DNA from: Phycomyces blakesleeanus NRRL 1555(-)
Taxonomy: Eukaryota; Mucoromycota; Mucoromycetes; Mucorales; Phycomycetaceae
Assembly: GCF_001638985.1 (NCBI RefSeq)
Contig: NW_017265134.1
Location: forward strand, 3,393,800 to 3,457,799
Reading direction: 5' to 3'
DNA: 64,000 nucleotides
Below the pieces are notes generated by a model. That model searched no databases. It was given only the letters and a program-made list of their open reading frames with translations, and was not told the origin of the DNA. Both the position numbers and the translations under genes were made by a program. Shown here in pieces: positions 39,901-52,527 of this stretch (the stretch's first letter is position 1; each line of letters opens with the position of its first letter).

Positions 39901-41807
39901 GATATCCAACTTACAATCTTTGCTCTTCTACGCGCACCTCTTCCAAGTTCCACATCAACCTCTTTGGCGACCTTTTTCTCTTTGCGTTTGCTTTCTAAAA
40001 ATATGTTCCAGAAATCCTTATCTTCATCTTCTTGCTTGGCGTCGCCGGTGATATCGATCTCTTCATCTGCAGCATCGGTACTTGAGCTCCAGACTTTTCC
40101 AAATGAAAATGACAATGTTTTTTCTCCATCTTCTCCATCGGCATTTTCATCCGAATTATCCTTGACGATCTTTGACCGGTCCAAGAGTTTGTCGATCGCT
40201 GCCGAGTCATAGACGATATCTTTTGAATTGTCACCTTCGAACAAGGCCTTGCTGCCGTACTTTAGGATGCTCTCGATGTCATTTGACTCCAGATCATCAT
40301 CATCCATCTTTTCTACTACCAAGTGATCGAGGACCATCTTTTTCTTCGCAACATGCATGATCTTTTCTTCGGCCGAAAGTCGTGTCATGAATTTTAGCAC
40401 CAGTACAGGGTTCTTTTGCCCGAATCGGTATGCTCTACCAATGGCTTGCATGTCGGCGTGTGGGTTAGCATCAGGGTCCCAGACGATAACTGTGTCGGCA
40501 GTTGCAAGATTGATACCCACACCTCCGGCTCGAGTACTAAGAAGGAAGATGAACACATCAGAGTCTGGGGAGTTAAATGCGTCGATTGCACTGATTTTCT
40601 CAAGTTGAGAGCAGCTGCCGTCCAGACGCCGATAAGTGTGCTGTTCAACTTTCAAATAGTCTTCTAGAACGTCGAGGGTCAATCTGAGGGTCGAGAAGAT
40701 CAAGATGCGGTGTCCGTCTCGCTTGAGTTTCGGAAGCATCTGATGCAATATCCGGAGTTTTCCACAGGCATCGATGAGCGCCCGGTGGACTGATTCCTGA
40801 TCGGGTTGGTGGACCTCGACGTCTTCGATCAAGTACGGATGGTTCAATACCTTTCTCAGGTCCATGAGGATATTGCGGCTTACTCTGGTAGAGCCATTGG
40901 CTTGTTTTGTACCCACGGAATACTCTTTAAATGACTTGATATTTTGGCTCAAGATTTGTTTGTACACTTCTTTCTGTAAACTGGTCATTGAGACGGGCAC
41001 AATGATCTCGGATTTCGGCGGCAGTTCCTTCAGAGCCGTCTTCTTTGTTCGTCGGAGGAAGTAAGGCTTGAGTTGTTCGTGTAACTCTTGGATAGTATCG
41101 TGCGATAGTTCGCCGTATTTCTCCTCCAATTCTTTCAAGTGTTGGAATTTAGATGGATCAACAAAGTTCATGATGTTCATCAACTCTCGAATATTGTTTT
41201 GTAGCGGTGTTCCTGAATTATATGAGCCATTTACAAGAGAGAGAAAAAAGGTAGATTTGTTGTTTAGATTAGTTAAAGCATAAGGGTTTGGATAAATGTG
41301 TACCGTTCTATTAAAATTACCAGTGATTTCCATATTGTTTTTTGATCTTTAGTCTTTATTGTTCTTACCTGTCAATAGTACGGGATGATCGGTATTTAGT
41401 GTATTGAGTTTTCGAAACAATAGACTAGCATTGTTCTTTAGCCGATGGGCTTCATCTACAATAAGGTTAGGCCAAAACACGGATTTTTTAAAGTATTGTG
41501 CGTCAGATAATGCGGATTCGTAGGTCATGATGACTGCGTGGCAACAGATTTCTCTGTTTGCGCTGTGCGGGTTGCCTGAAAATATTTCGTGTTTGCGTGC
41601 CAGTTCGCGCGACTTTGCTGAACCATAGTAAGGCACAACCGACATTTCTGGAGCCCATTTGTTAAATTCTCTCAACCAATTCTCGGATGTACTGTTGGGT
41701 ACAACAACAACGAAAGGATAAATTCCAAACTTCTTGAGTAGGTAGTATAGAAAAGCAACCACTTGAATAGTTTTTCCTATTATTTTATTTTATATTTTTT
41801 ATTATTA

Positions 41808-41867
<60 letters not shown>

Positions 41868-44195
41868 TTAATAGATAGTTAAATAAAATCAAATAAAATC
41901 AAATATCAATTATTACTATGATTACTTCTTTAAAGAAAGAAAAAACACGAAAAGAAATAGCAATAATATCAAATAATCTAAATTCTCAAAACTTACCTAA
42001 TCCCATGTCATCAGCAAGAATACAAGGTTGACTGCGTTCCCATTGGTAAAGCATCCAACTATATCATATTATATTATGTAATATTATATGCCTTGTAATT
42101 AGTACCCTTCAAATTAACAAAGACATAACACTAGTTATTTTATACTTTAGACCATCCAATTGATGCGGCATAAGGGTTCCTCCTTTTATGATGTCCGGTT
42201 GTTTCTTAAGTTCATGCTTGGAGTAGCTTTCCTTGGTAGCAACTCTCCTGACTTCTTCAACCCGAATTTTCATTTTGGAAGGTGGTTTGACTTTCTGACC
42301 TATGTAATATCTTCTTAACGCTTCTTTATAGACTGGGAAATGTTCGGAGCCTTCTTCTGGTATAGTATCCCAACAAGCTATCAAATAGTAGTATAGTATA
42401 GTATAGTATAGTACATTAAATTAATATTTTTTCTTTCATTTTTTTCGTCTTCTTCTTCTTCTTCAGACATACCTTCATCATATGGTAATCCACGATACTT
42501 TGCAAATATACGCTTATTTGAACTAGACGTAAAATCGATGTCGAGAATACGATCCACAAACAGCCAGTCTCTTAGAACGATTTCTTCCTCTGGTGGGAAC
42601 TCATTTACACCGTATTTTGTTCCGAACATAGAAAGAGCTACTGGATTTATACGCCTGACCCACTCAGCAGGTAGCCATGAGAGATGCCTATAAGACATTC
42701 CAGCCCATTTGACAAGAAGTTCAATCCGGGGCTTTTGATATTTTGCCGTCGCCTTTCTACTGTTTCCTGGATTTTCTTTCAAAGGTACCGATCTTTTGGT
42801 GAGGAGTTTATCAATCTTTTTGTTATAAACTATACATTCTGGACAACGCTGAGTTGACCGACACAACTTGTAACCTTCTTCTTTCTGTCTTTCTTCATCC
42901 ATATTCGGGAATCTAGTATCCTTATCTACAAATGGAGCCAGGCACTCGAGATGACAAACACCATTGCAACGAATACATCGGAATAAAGGCTCAATAGGGT
43001 TTTCTTGATTATTTTCTATGTTTTTATCAAGGCTTTCCTTTCCATCCACATCAACATTCATACTCATATCCACATCAACATCAACATCAACATCAACATC
43101 CATATCCATATTCATATTCATATTCATATCCTTATTATTATCCATTTCTGTATCCTTTTGGTCACCATGGTCAAGCGAGAGTGTATTGAAATTCTTTTTG
43201 AGATCTACCATTTTTTCTTTTGCTGTAATCTTTGACTCTTCATGACCATTATTTCTTCCACACAGATAGCACGCAGGAAGCGCTTCAAAGGCACGTGCTC
43301 TCTGGCCTCTGCAGTAAGAGCACTGGAATCTGGTAACAGTCTCGCCATTGATAACAACTGTCTTGGTGGATCTTTTTAGTGTTGCCCGGGACCCTACACA
43401 GCCTTCATGAGTTGAGGCTGTACATGTGCCACAGAACAGCAGCCGGCCTTCATCTACTCCATAATCCACAAATTCATCGTGTTTTGCATTTGTATTTGTC
43501 GAAGCGCGCATTCTTTTCTTGAGAATCGATTTTGGTGGGCCGTTTGGATAGCCTTTGAGTTTACATTTTGTGCAGGTTGACCAATTTGATTGGACATCTT
43601 CGTCTGGAACATGATGTGTCTTTTGTTTGTCTTTTGGTGGATGGTGTTTGGTACTTGTACCCCTATTTGATCTCTTTGCTGGTGGGCGACGGAGGTGATC
43701 GTGGCTATCGGAAGAATTGTCGCTTTCATCATCTTCTTCTTCATCTTCTTCTTCATCATCATCTTCTTCGTCATCGTCTTCGTCATCGTCTTCGTCTTCG
43801 TCTTCGTTGACCTCATATTCGTCTTCGTTTTCGTCTTCGTTTTCGTTCTCGTCTTCACCGCCGCTGTCGCTCGGAAGCATCATATTTCTCTTTGAGCTGC
43901 GAGTGATTTTCTTTGGCTCGGCCTCGCTGTCAGTTTCGCTGGTTAGCTCTTTATCAAATACGACACTATCGCTCCAGCTGACTGTATTCTTTCGGGGTTT
44001 TTTGATTTGGTAAGGTCTGTTGGATTCGTCGACTGAGAACTCGAATTTGTGGGGGCCTTTTCCATCTCCATAGAGTCTTTTAATTTCATTATGTTCAAAT
44101 TCTTCGAGTTGTTCATAAAATTGATGAAGATTATTTGGTGGTTCCTTTATTACATAAATATTGTTATATATACTTTGTAAGAAAATCATTCGAAA

Positions 44196-44274
<79 letters not shown>

Positions 44275-45820
44275 CCTCTGTTTTGAGTCCATTATTCCAA
44301 ATTACTTTATATAGCACTTTTCCAGTTGAGGTAGTTCGTTTCTTAAGAATATTACGCAGACCACCGTATTCCTTTATTCTCTTTTTGTCTTCACTGTGGT
44401 CTGTATCGCTCTCAGAATTTAATCCAGGGGAAGATTCACTCTTTATGGAATCCGACGATTGATTTGTTTCTAAATCTTTTAATGGTTTGACAGGAATTTG
44501 GATAGATTTTAAAACCTTCCATTCTTTTTGAATGGCCTTTTGAGGATTTGATGATTAATATATATGTTTGTAATGATAGTAATAATAATATAAATAGGTA
44601 GGTAGGTAGGTAGTCTCGAGATTTATAAGATGTAGCTCACTTTTAGAGATATTGTCTTAAAGATGGTATTATGTTCCTGTGATTCTACGATCCCATTGAG
44701 AGCTGACATTATGCGTAACGCGTTCCTGTGCAATTGAGGGTCTCTGAATACAAAAATAAAAAATAAAAAATAAAAAATAAAATAAAATAGGGTAAAATAG
44801 ATAAAATAGAATAAAATTAAAAAAAAAAAAAAGGTGTGATGCTGTCTTACTACAAAGTGACTGTAAACTATTTGTTTTTCCGACAACAAACAAAAAAGAA
44901 AAAAGAAAAAAGAAAAAAGAAAGTCAGATACATATGAAATTTGAAACAAGCAATCAAGCAATCAAGCAATCAAGCTTAATCAACCAATAATTATAATAGA
45001 ATAATTAATTCATTGTTTGATTAGCCAGCTATTATATCTTTTGAATGATAGATCTATAGATAGATAAATGATTAGATATACTATGGGAAATGAGTGGTGA
45101 TTTTTGAAAGAAAGTATCTTGGGTACATTTAAAAATTGCCACTCGTTTTCCCGTAGCGACAGTAGCCGTAAACTCTTAATTTTTCTCCTTCTTCTTAATA
45201 AAGACAATCGTAAGGGATGAATTGATCAAGTGCATACAAATAGCCTCATTCTTATTATTCTTAAAAATAAAATTGCTATAAAATATATAATATTTGGAAA
45301 TATTCTCAAATGAAGAAGAAAAAAAGAATTGATCACAAATACTATGTTTTGTATAATACAATTAATTATTTGAAACAAACCAACTTTTTAGATATATTTT
45401 GAATGTATTTTATACCTTACTACCACAAGTGTGGTGTTTCTGATGGTCAAATAATCTGAAGACCATAAGCACAAGTTCTAAAAACGCGCTCTCTCTAAAA
45501 AAAAAAAAAAAAAAAAAATAGGAGCCAATTTGGCACCAAATCACAACCCTGGGTCTATAATTTGATCAACTTCTTCTTTTTTCTCTTACGCAATCTCAAG
45601 ATATGCACCATTACTGTGACTGCATAGATTTGATTTGTTTGGGATGTACCTTAAAATGCGATCCGGAAAACTCACTTTCAGCACAACATTTCGTTACCTT
45701 ATTCCCCTCCTTTATCCACCAATTGAATCGCAGATATCGCAAACTCTTAATACTAGATGACTTGAGATAATAAAGAATTGTCAAAGGGCCATAGACCCTA
45801 GGATTCTCAGCAAATGCCAT
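36936..45820 (-). CDS. PHD/chromodomain SNF2 chromatin remodeler, CHD3/Mit1-like
   Basis: Nuclear ATP-dependent remodeler resembling the Mi-2/CHD3 and Schizosaccharomyces Mit1 group, which acts with histone deacetylases. Model of 2385 aa from 11 exons. Firm exons: 44743-44641, 44536-44276, 44144-42473, 42377-42146, 42058-41997, 41776-41369, 41212-39915, 39827-36936. Tentative 5' exons, chosen by phase: 45820-45653, 45174-45127, 44867-44854. Order: acidic region, Cys-rich PHD-like fingers (CTKCKLKG, CGTCTASTHEGC, CSYCRGQ, CIRCNGVCHLEC), chromodomain-like VKWAGMSYRHLSWLPAEW, then the SNF2 ATPase with ADDMGLGKT, VDEAHRLKN, LLTGTPLQN and QAIGRAYRFGQ. The ~960-residue C-terminal exon is low complexity (Gln, Ala, Thr, Pro-Ala tracts) and ends with a Cys/His finger, YKCLLCCSQHSRSDTCPY, like the Mit1 C-terminal finger. 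Confidence 0.9.
41813..41861. repeat. (TA)n microsatellite inside an intron
   Basis: Long TA run in the intron between the two exons that split the Walker A motif of the remodeler gene. Confidence 0.95.
44197..44269. repeat. Compound (CA)n(GA)n microsatellite inside an intron
   Basis: About eight CA units then about 29 GA units. The run ends six bases inside the intron of the remodeler gene that starts at donor 44275. It fills over half of that 131-nt intron (44145-44275). On the coding strand it reads as a (TC)n polypyrimidine run directly after the donor. Confidence 0.95.
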
Positions 45821-48202
45821 TAAAATGCCATTTTTTTTTCAGGTGTATATATATATGTAAAATTGTGCTAAGCTTTTAGACATGTTTTGACCGTATGTAT
45901 GCCTTTGTTTTCTTAAAGGAAATCGTGTCTAGATTAATATGGTCGACTAAAACAAAAAAAAAAACAAAAAAAATAGGCGTTGTACGCCCCTCCCCTTTTT
46001 GTTTGTTTGTTTGTTCCACATAATTATTAAAGTACCTTTTTTATATATTTATACTATCATTAGTAATAGAGTGTATATATAGTGCAATCAGGCATAAGCA
46101 TCTATGTATTTTTTTTTCCAATTTATTCTCTGGTTGAATTAACCTGATATTTAACCCTGTACGCTGGCGAACAGCATTAGTCTTTCTCAAAGCTGTTTTG
46201 CCCCACTCAAGGGGGTTTACTTTTATTTCATTTCAATTATTCCTCAGCTCTCATTGGCTCGCTTAAATGGCACAATGCACAAGGCCTTGAAAACATGTAT
46301 CAAAGAAAAATTATCTTTGTATATATGTGTTGTCGTTGTTTGGGTTTCCGGTTGTATAGCAAAGAAAACCATATTGACAACATCACAAAGGGGTTAACAG
46401 ATCTCTTTTTATGTCATGTGACATAGTAAAAGTATAAAATTCTCTACGCAGTGTTCTAGTTCACATAACCTCTTTTTTTTTGTTAAAATTAATTCACAAA
46501 ACATAAAGCATGTCTAGAAAGATCTTATAAAGAAGGTTAACTCAAATCACTTGATTCATTTTTTTTGGTGAACTAACTACCATAACAGCAACTAATACAT
46601 GCATATTATACTCTTGTCGTTTGAACATCCCTTTGAAATATTCGGCATTCAATAGAATGAATAAACACTTATTATACAAGATATAATTCTATATAGACCC
46701 ACATCACCAGTTGATGCCAAAAGAATCTGGATCAATCGATTTGCATCCGAGACAAAAAGAGAAGATCTAGTTGAGATAGATTCTAAAAAAAAAAGTAGAT
46801 TGGTCGGAACTAATGGAGACCCGCAATTGAAAAAGAAAAATGGAATTGTTGGACAAATTATAACTAAAAGGCAACACTAGGACTCATCTATTGAAAAGGT
46901 ATTTTTTTTTTAAAAAAAAGGTATTTGTTGTACCTTCTGAATATACACAGTAAGTATTGATAATTTTGTTTTAATTAGAAAAGGAAAAGGAAAACAAAGC
47001 ACCTTGAACGCTGGAAGATGTTGTCAGATTAGAAAAGGATAGGCAGAAAGGCCAGTATTCAAGAAAAAAGCGCATGTCCCAGCATATGAAAGTGTCGTTT
47101 CTCAAGATAAATGGCCTGGAAATTCAGACGGATACAATCGTTTCTTTTCTGAATATCACATACAATGAAAGTGAAATAGACAGTTCATATAAAGACGGGC
47201 AATCATGAACAGAAACTGAAAAATTTTCTTCATCGAGCACGATAGACTATGTGTGGACTATAGTCTTGAGCGAGTGGAATATAGTTTCGTTTGGAAAGAA
47301 AGAAAAGACTACTACCGATGGAGATATCATGTAAATGTATAACGTTGCTGATAATTATGCTATGAATAAGACGTTAAAACCGGGATATATATATATATAT
47401 AAAGTAAAGCTGTTTCTTTCTGGTTTATTTGACTGCTTCACATCAACAACAACAAAGAAACAATACATAGTATATATTATACACATATCAGAAAAGCATC
47501 ACCAGCTCCATAATATATACATATATATATATATATAAAGGCTATGGATAATAACACAATTATGGAATCAGGTTCTCAATAAAAGTGTCAAAGAGCCTAC
47601 CTATCTACCATATAACCTTGAGTATCTTTCTACATCTTTCCGTTATTTCAACTGAAGGTTAGACAAAAGAACTTAACTTTATATCAAAATCAGTAAGTTG
47701 TCTGCTTGGTTCTTTGTGGTCTTTGCATGACCAAGTGACGATCTCATGATAGACTAAAAAAAAAATTCCCATCAATGCTGCTTTATGCACAGTCGCATTA
47801 TCTTCTTTTAGTACGAAAGCATAAAAGTAAATAGGGTTGATAGATGATATACTTTTCTCTTCCGTAAGTACTTACTAAATTCTTCATATATTAATTATTA
47901 ATTATTATTATTATTATTATTATTATTATTGCAAAAAGTCTTGGGCTTTTGAAAGAAAAAAAAATACCCAAAAGATACAGACAATTATCTATGATTACAC
48001 CATATATAACAAATTATTTGCTTTGATTGAAATAAATGAACATGTTTTTGACATGAGTTATTAATATTTGAGATGAGTCATTTGTATGTAGTCAACGGAC
48101 ATTTCCCGTTGTTTCTTTGTTTTTGTTTTTGTTTTGTGTGTATGTATGTATGTATGTATGTATGTATGTATGCGTTTCATATAAAGAAGAAGAGAATGCT
48201 CA
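45821..48202. other. Gene-poor region upstream of the remodeler
   Basis: About 2.4 kb. Between 46.73 and 47.3 kb base composition is less extreme and short frames look mildly coding, but stops interrupt every frame and no family is recognisable. This may be a decayed gene. An ATT array lies at about 47900-47929 and a (TATG)n array at 48140-48172. The promoter of the leftward remodeler should lie in the first few hundred bases. Confidence 0.4.
48140..48172. repeat. (TATG)n microsatellite
   Basis: About eight perfect units, 30 bp downstream of the stop codon of the leftward secretory-protein gene. Confidence 0.95.
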
Positions 48203-49429
48203 TTATTGTAAGAGAGAAAAGATCATGATGATTGACGTGCACAGTGCGACACCAAATGCTGCAGCAAGAGGAAAAAACGATTCACGTAAAGAACTGGCGC
48301 TACCAAGATAGCATGTGGGGCAAAACATGGCTAAATATACATGTTAGTAAGAGCGTAAGAATAAACACACACATATATATATAAAGCAAGAAACTTACAG
48401 TCCGTTCTTCCCACGTATGCTTCTGTACTGTACATAGCAACCACCAATCTGGCATCAGGCATCAACCAACCCGGACTAGGAAAGGCTTTGGGACCTCGTT
48501 GATCATATACCCAGACGGTGTAATAGCCGACCATCAGAGGTGATCCGGGTGCGAGGCGTGCAAGATCCCAATTGGCAGATGTGGCGGTACCCGGAACAAC
48601 AGCAGCCGTAAAGGTTTGTTTTTGAGGATTTGCCAGGGCGACAGTAATATTGACCGGCTGAACCTTGAGGATCTGTGGATCGACAGTCCACTCAAAAGTG
48701 ATGTTGGATACACCGATCTTGTAGAGAGGAGGGAATGTTTGGTTTGGAATCGGTTTTTTCCAGGTTAAGTAGGCGGGAGGGATATCGTTGCTGAACGAAG
48801 CCGAGGTTGGCTTTCCTACAAACGGATTGACATTGTTGGGTGCTGCAGACTGAGTTGCATTCGTCTGGCTTGCATTTGCCGACGCTGAAACAGTTGGCGC
48901 AGTGTTTAGTGCTGAGGCAGGCCCAGCAGCAGCAGGTGGAGCAGCACCGGGAGCAGCACCTGGGGCAGCACCGGCACCAGCACCAGCTGCCCCAGCAGGA
49001 TTGGTGGGGCCAGGGCTTGCAGCTGTGGCCACGGGAGCTGGATTTGGTTGAGGGTTACTGGGTTGAACGGCACCTGCTTCAGCTAAAATAAAATAAATCT
49101 CATTTAATACACCTCACACTCTCTTTAAAGAAGAATTATTGCTATAATAGTAAATTCTTTGTAGTAGACACAATAGAAGCTTATTGTATTTAACAATAAC
49201 AATAACAATTATCATGTACATATGTATATGTGTTTATGAGTGTGTCTTTTACCTGGTACAGGATCAGCTAAAATAAAAACAACCTTGTTTAATACAAAGA
49301 ATACTTTCTTATGAATACTAATAGCCTTTATATAAAAGAAAACATACCTCTTTCAATAAATGGATATCTTGCCTCAACAGTTAGACATTGGATAACAAAT
49401 AATAGACACAAATATCCAATAAGGCGCAT
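48203..49429 (-). CDS. Secreted/membrane-anchored fungal protein resembling the DUF7137 family
   Basis: Four exons (49429-49348, 49267-49253, 49082-48399, 48330-48203), all in phase, give 302 aa. The N-terminus is a clear signal peptide (MRLIGYLCLLFVIQCLTVEA). A Pro/Ala/Gly-rich linker (residues ~40-105) follows. Then comes a ~130-residue beta-rich domain with ITFEWTVDP, VNITVALANP, TSANWDLA and YYTVWVYDQRGP, with NIT and NQT glycosylation sites. I judge this similar to the fungal DUF7137 domain, not a firm assignment. The last exon encodes a C-terminal hydrophobic helix (FFPLAAAFGVALCTSIIMIFSLL written in two parts: residues ~276-300), so the protein is probably a type I membrane or surface protein. 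Exon 2 is only 15 nt and in phase. Function unknown. Confidence 0.7.
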
Positions 49430-50434
49430 CTTGTATATTATGTGTTTTAGTATAAAGATATTAATATGAATATATAGATTTGTGCTGTGTTAAGCTGTGT
49501 TGGGCTGGGCTGTGTTGAGAGTTGTACTGTATTATGTCTATAGAGAGCAAAATGATCAAAATAAAATAAACTAATATAAGAGAAAGAAAAGAGAAAGAGA
49601 AAGAGAAAGAGAAGCAATTCTCTACTCCTTATTCGTCTCTTCGTCTTCTTGTTCTTGTTCTTCTTGACCAAGATGATCCAGTTGAGCAGCAGGAGATTCA
49701 GGGGAGTTGCATTAAAGGGGACCTGCGACGGCTTAAAAGGAATAAATATAAATAAATAAAGAAAAGCCAAAAATAATAGCAGCATAAAAAATAGCATAAG
49801 ATAAAAGTAGTCTAGTATAATGATTGAGAGCACTTAACAAACATAGTCTAGATATCGATCCTCATTTCATCAAAGACCGAGACAAACTGGTATTTTTAGA
49901 AATATATTCTTATAAATGTGAATAAATTTAATAAGAAATCAATCAATAAAGCAATAAAGCAATAACCTGGAAATAATTAGACTATGATAGATCATATCTA
50001 GACCCACAAAAATGAAAGAAAGAGAGAAAGCCCTTTATTATTATTATTAGTACTGTAGGAGGTATATGCCTATATTCCTATAGCAAGACACAGTGAATTA
50101 GGTACTTATTTTACAAGTCTGTGGGGCAAGGAGGAGTTATTTCTATCTGTATGTCTCTATTTCTAAGCGGCAAATAAAAAGGGAGATTTATGCTTGATTC
50201 AGCCAGGGAGATTTGCCTCCTCTATGTATCTCCTTTCTCCTCTGTTGAGGAGGTTTACTTTACAGACACATAGGTTTCTATCTTTAAAGTGCTCTTGACC
50301 AACCGAGCCCTTCTTCTTCTTCTTTCTCTTATGTTTAGTTTAAGCTTATCTATCAATCATTGAATTTATTAATATTCTACAAACATCAATTTCAATATAG
50401 ATATACTTGATATCAATAGAATCTTCTTCTTTAA

Positions 50435-50474
<40 letters not shown>
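49430..50474. other. Intergenic region
   Basis: Promoter side of the secretory protein gene and 3' side of the PNGase gene. It contains an AGAGAAAG purine run (49588-49613) and a (TAA)n array (about 50436-50474) that abuts the PNGase stop codon. No gene. Confidence 0.5.
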
Positions 50475-52483
50475 TTAAGAGCGGTAAAGAGCCACTCGAG
50501 TGAATTTGATATCATTGTTCTGTACCAGTCCTCCTGTGCCGGCAGAAAACCCAATCACAATATCCGAGCTATGGTTGAGATATTCATTGATCTCCACATT
50601 CTTGACGGCTAGAACGACATTATAGTCTTGAGAGTTTTGCTTTAAAGACACCTCGACAATGTTCGCCTCTGTCATGAACCTTGCTCGGACGTCAATCCAT
50701 TTTCCATCATTAAGTGCCGGAATTTTGGAAGTGTGGCCTAGCGAGTGATTATGAGACGCGCTATTGGCATTAGGTGGAAGGCGTCCATGAACACTAATAT
50801 GATTATCAGAAGGATCATTATATCTATCCACACTATATAAATAATTTTAAGATTCCAATACATATTCTGTATGTTAGATCAAACATCTTTAACTTCATTT
50901 CTCTGTTTGTTTGCTCGCCTTTCTCTCTTCAATTTTAATTTCATTTCTTATAGCTTATATTTGTAAGCTTACTTTTTATAGGTATCGAATTCAATGGCCA
51001 GACTAAGTAAATAGATGAGCTGTTAGTCTGTAGATTATATACATATACATACATATATATATATAGAATGTGTCTTACCTGTCACGAAGACCATCATAGC
51101 CCATTCCAGAGTCACCTATATATATTAAAAAAAGAAGAAGAAGGAATATAACCAATCGTTTGTATTGTATTTTACTGTGCTTTGAATGTGTGGCTGTCAA
51201 ACTTTACCATTTCCTAAAAGTGCGTGTTTTTGAGCTTGTATGACAAGAGCAAGTCCATCTGCACCACCATATGCAGGTCCTCCTGCTGCGTCTGTTATTC
51301 TTAAAGAAAACTCGATCTCAAGTCCCTTGACTCGTGGATCTATTAAGTTTATCGTATTTTTCAAAAAGACGCCACCACATTGGCTTTGTATTGCCTGTGT
51401 AAGCCTAATTGTTTTTTCGGCTGGGTTTTGTGATTCTAAGGACTGATCGTTTAAAAGAGGGCAGGCTGTTCCCAAGAAATCGAGTGTACTGAAATCAGGG
51501 TACTCTGCTTGAATCTTATAATCTAAGTTATCAAAATTTGTCAGTATAATAGAAAATAAAAGCCAAAAAAAAGGGAGAAATGTGAGGGAGGTTAAAGGGG
51601 GGGGGGGAAAGTGGGAGTGTGTATGTGTGTTAGGGTTAAGGCCAAGTTGAAGAGAGAACAAAGTGCATCAAACGCACAGAATAGCTTACTTACCGGTTAG
51701 GTATGGCTTCATAATATTTGCTGACTCTGCATTGCCACCATCAAATTCTCCTCGCGTGATTCTCCATTCCAAAGAGCCTTTAGAGCTTAAAGGTGAGTAT
51801 ACTGCTTTTTTTGTTTTTGTTTGCTTTTTACCAATTGGAGCCAATGCTAACAAAAATAAAGCCTTTCTTCTTACCACTCTTACGACCAGACATTTGGCTT
51901 ATATCTACATGCGTACGTTTAATCGATTCCTCGAGTTCCTTCTTTTCCATGTCTCTTCTTTCTCTCAGGATGGCGAGAGTTTCGTTGTTTAGATCCTTTT
52001 GTCTTACAGCACATATATCTGAAATACACTTTTATAAGTAAAATGTGATTAGCCAAACAGCTGTTATCACACACACACACATAAAAGCTTATCATGTTAA
52101 GTCTTTTCTTTTACCTTCGCTAGATCTTCTTCACTTGTTAGCGTACGTCGTTTTAGAGTTTCATCCCATTTTATTGTGTATCTTTTGGTGACATCAACCA
52201 CTTCTTTTGGTGAAAAGGCAATGCAGTACGCAAGTTTTTTGTTCCATCCTTCACTATACACCAAAGGCTACATGAAGAAGAATACATAAATATTTGTGGT
52301 ATGCTGTATAATGTACTCAATATAGGCAAGTTAACTTACGGTATCAAATGCATCTTCACACGGGTCGCAATGGATCCAACGCTGGTGATGCTCAGAGTAA
52401 ACTTCTGTCCAGACATGATCTTTGGATAACATGAAAAAATAACCATAAAAATATCACGATTAGAATCAACACACCAACACAAA

Positions 52484-52527
<44 letters not shown>

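Noticed and set aside
43568..44013. Ser- and His/Arg-rich plus-strand ORFs
   Set aside because: Antisense of the acidic Asp/Glu repeat region of the Mit1-like gene.
49447..49833. 128-codon minus-strand ORF
   Set aside because: Leu/Phe-rich reading of purine runs. No conserved segment, and it lies in the promoter region of the secretory protein gene.
50475..51522. Lectin exons as an independent gene
   Set aside because: There is no good start codon or signal peptide. The upstream Png1 exon joins it in the correct phase, so a fusion explains the data better.
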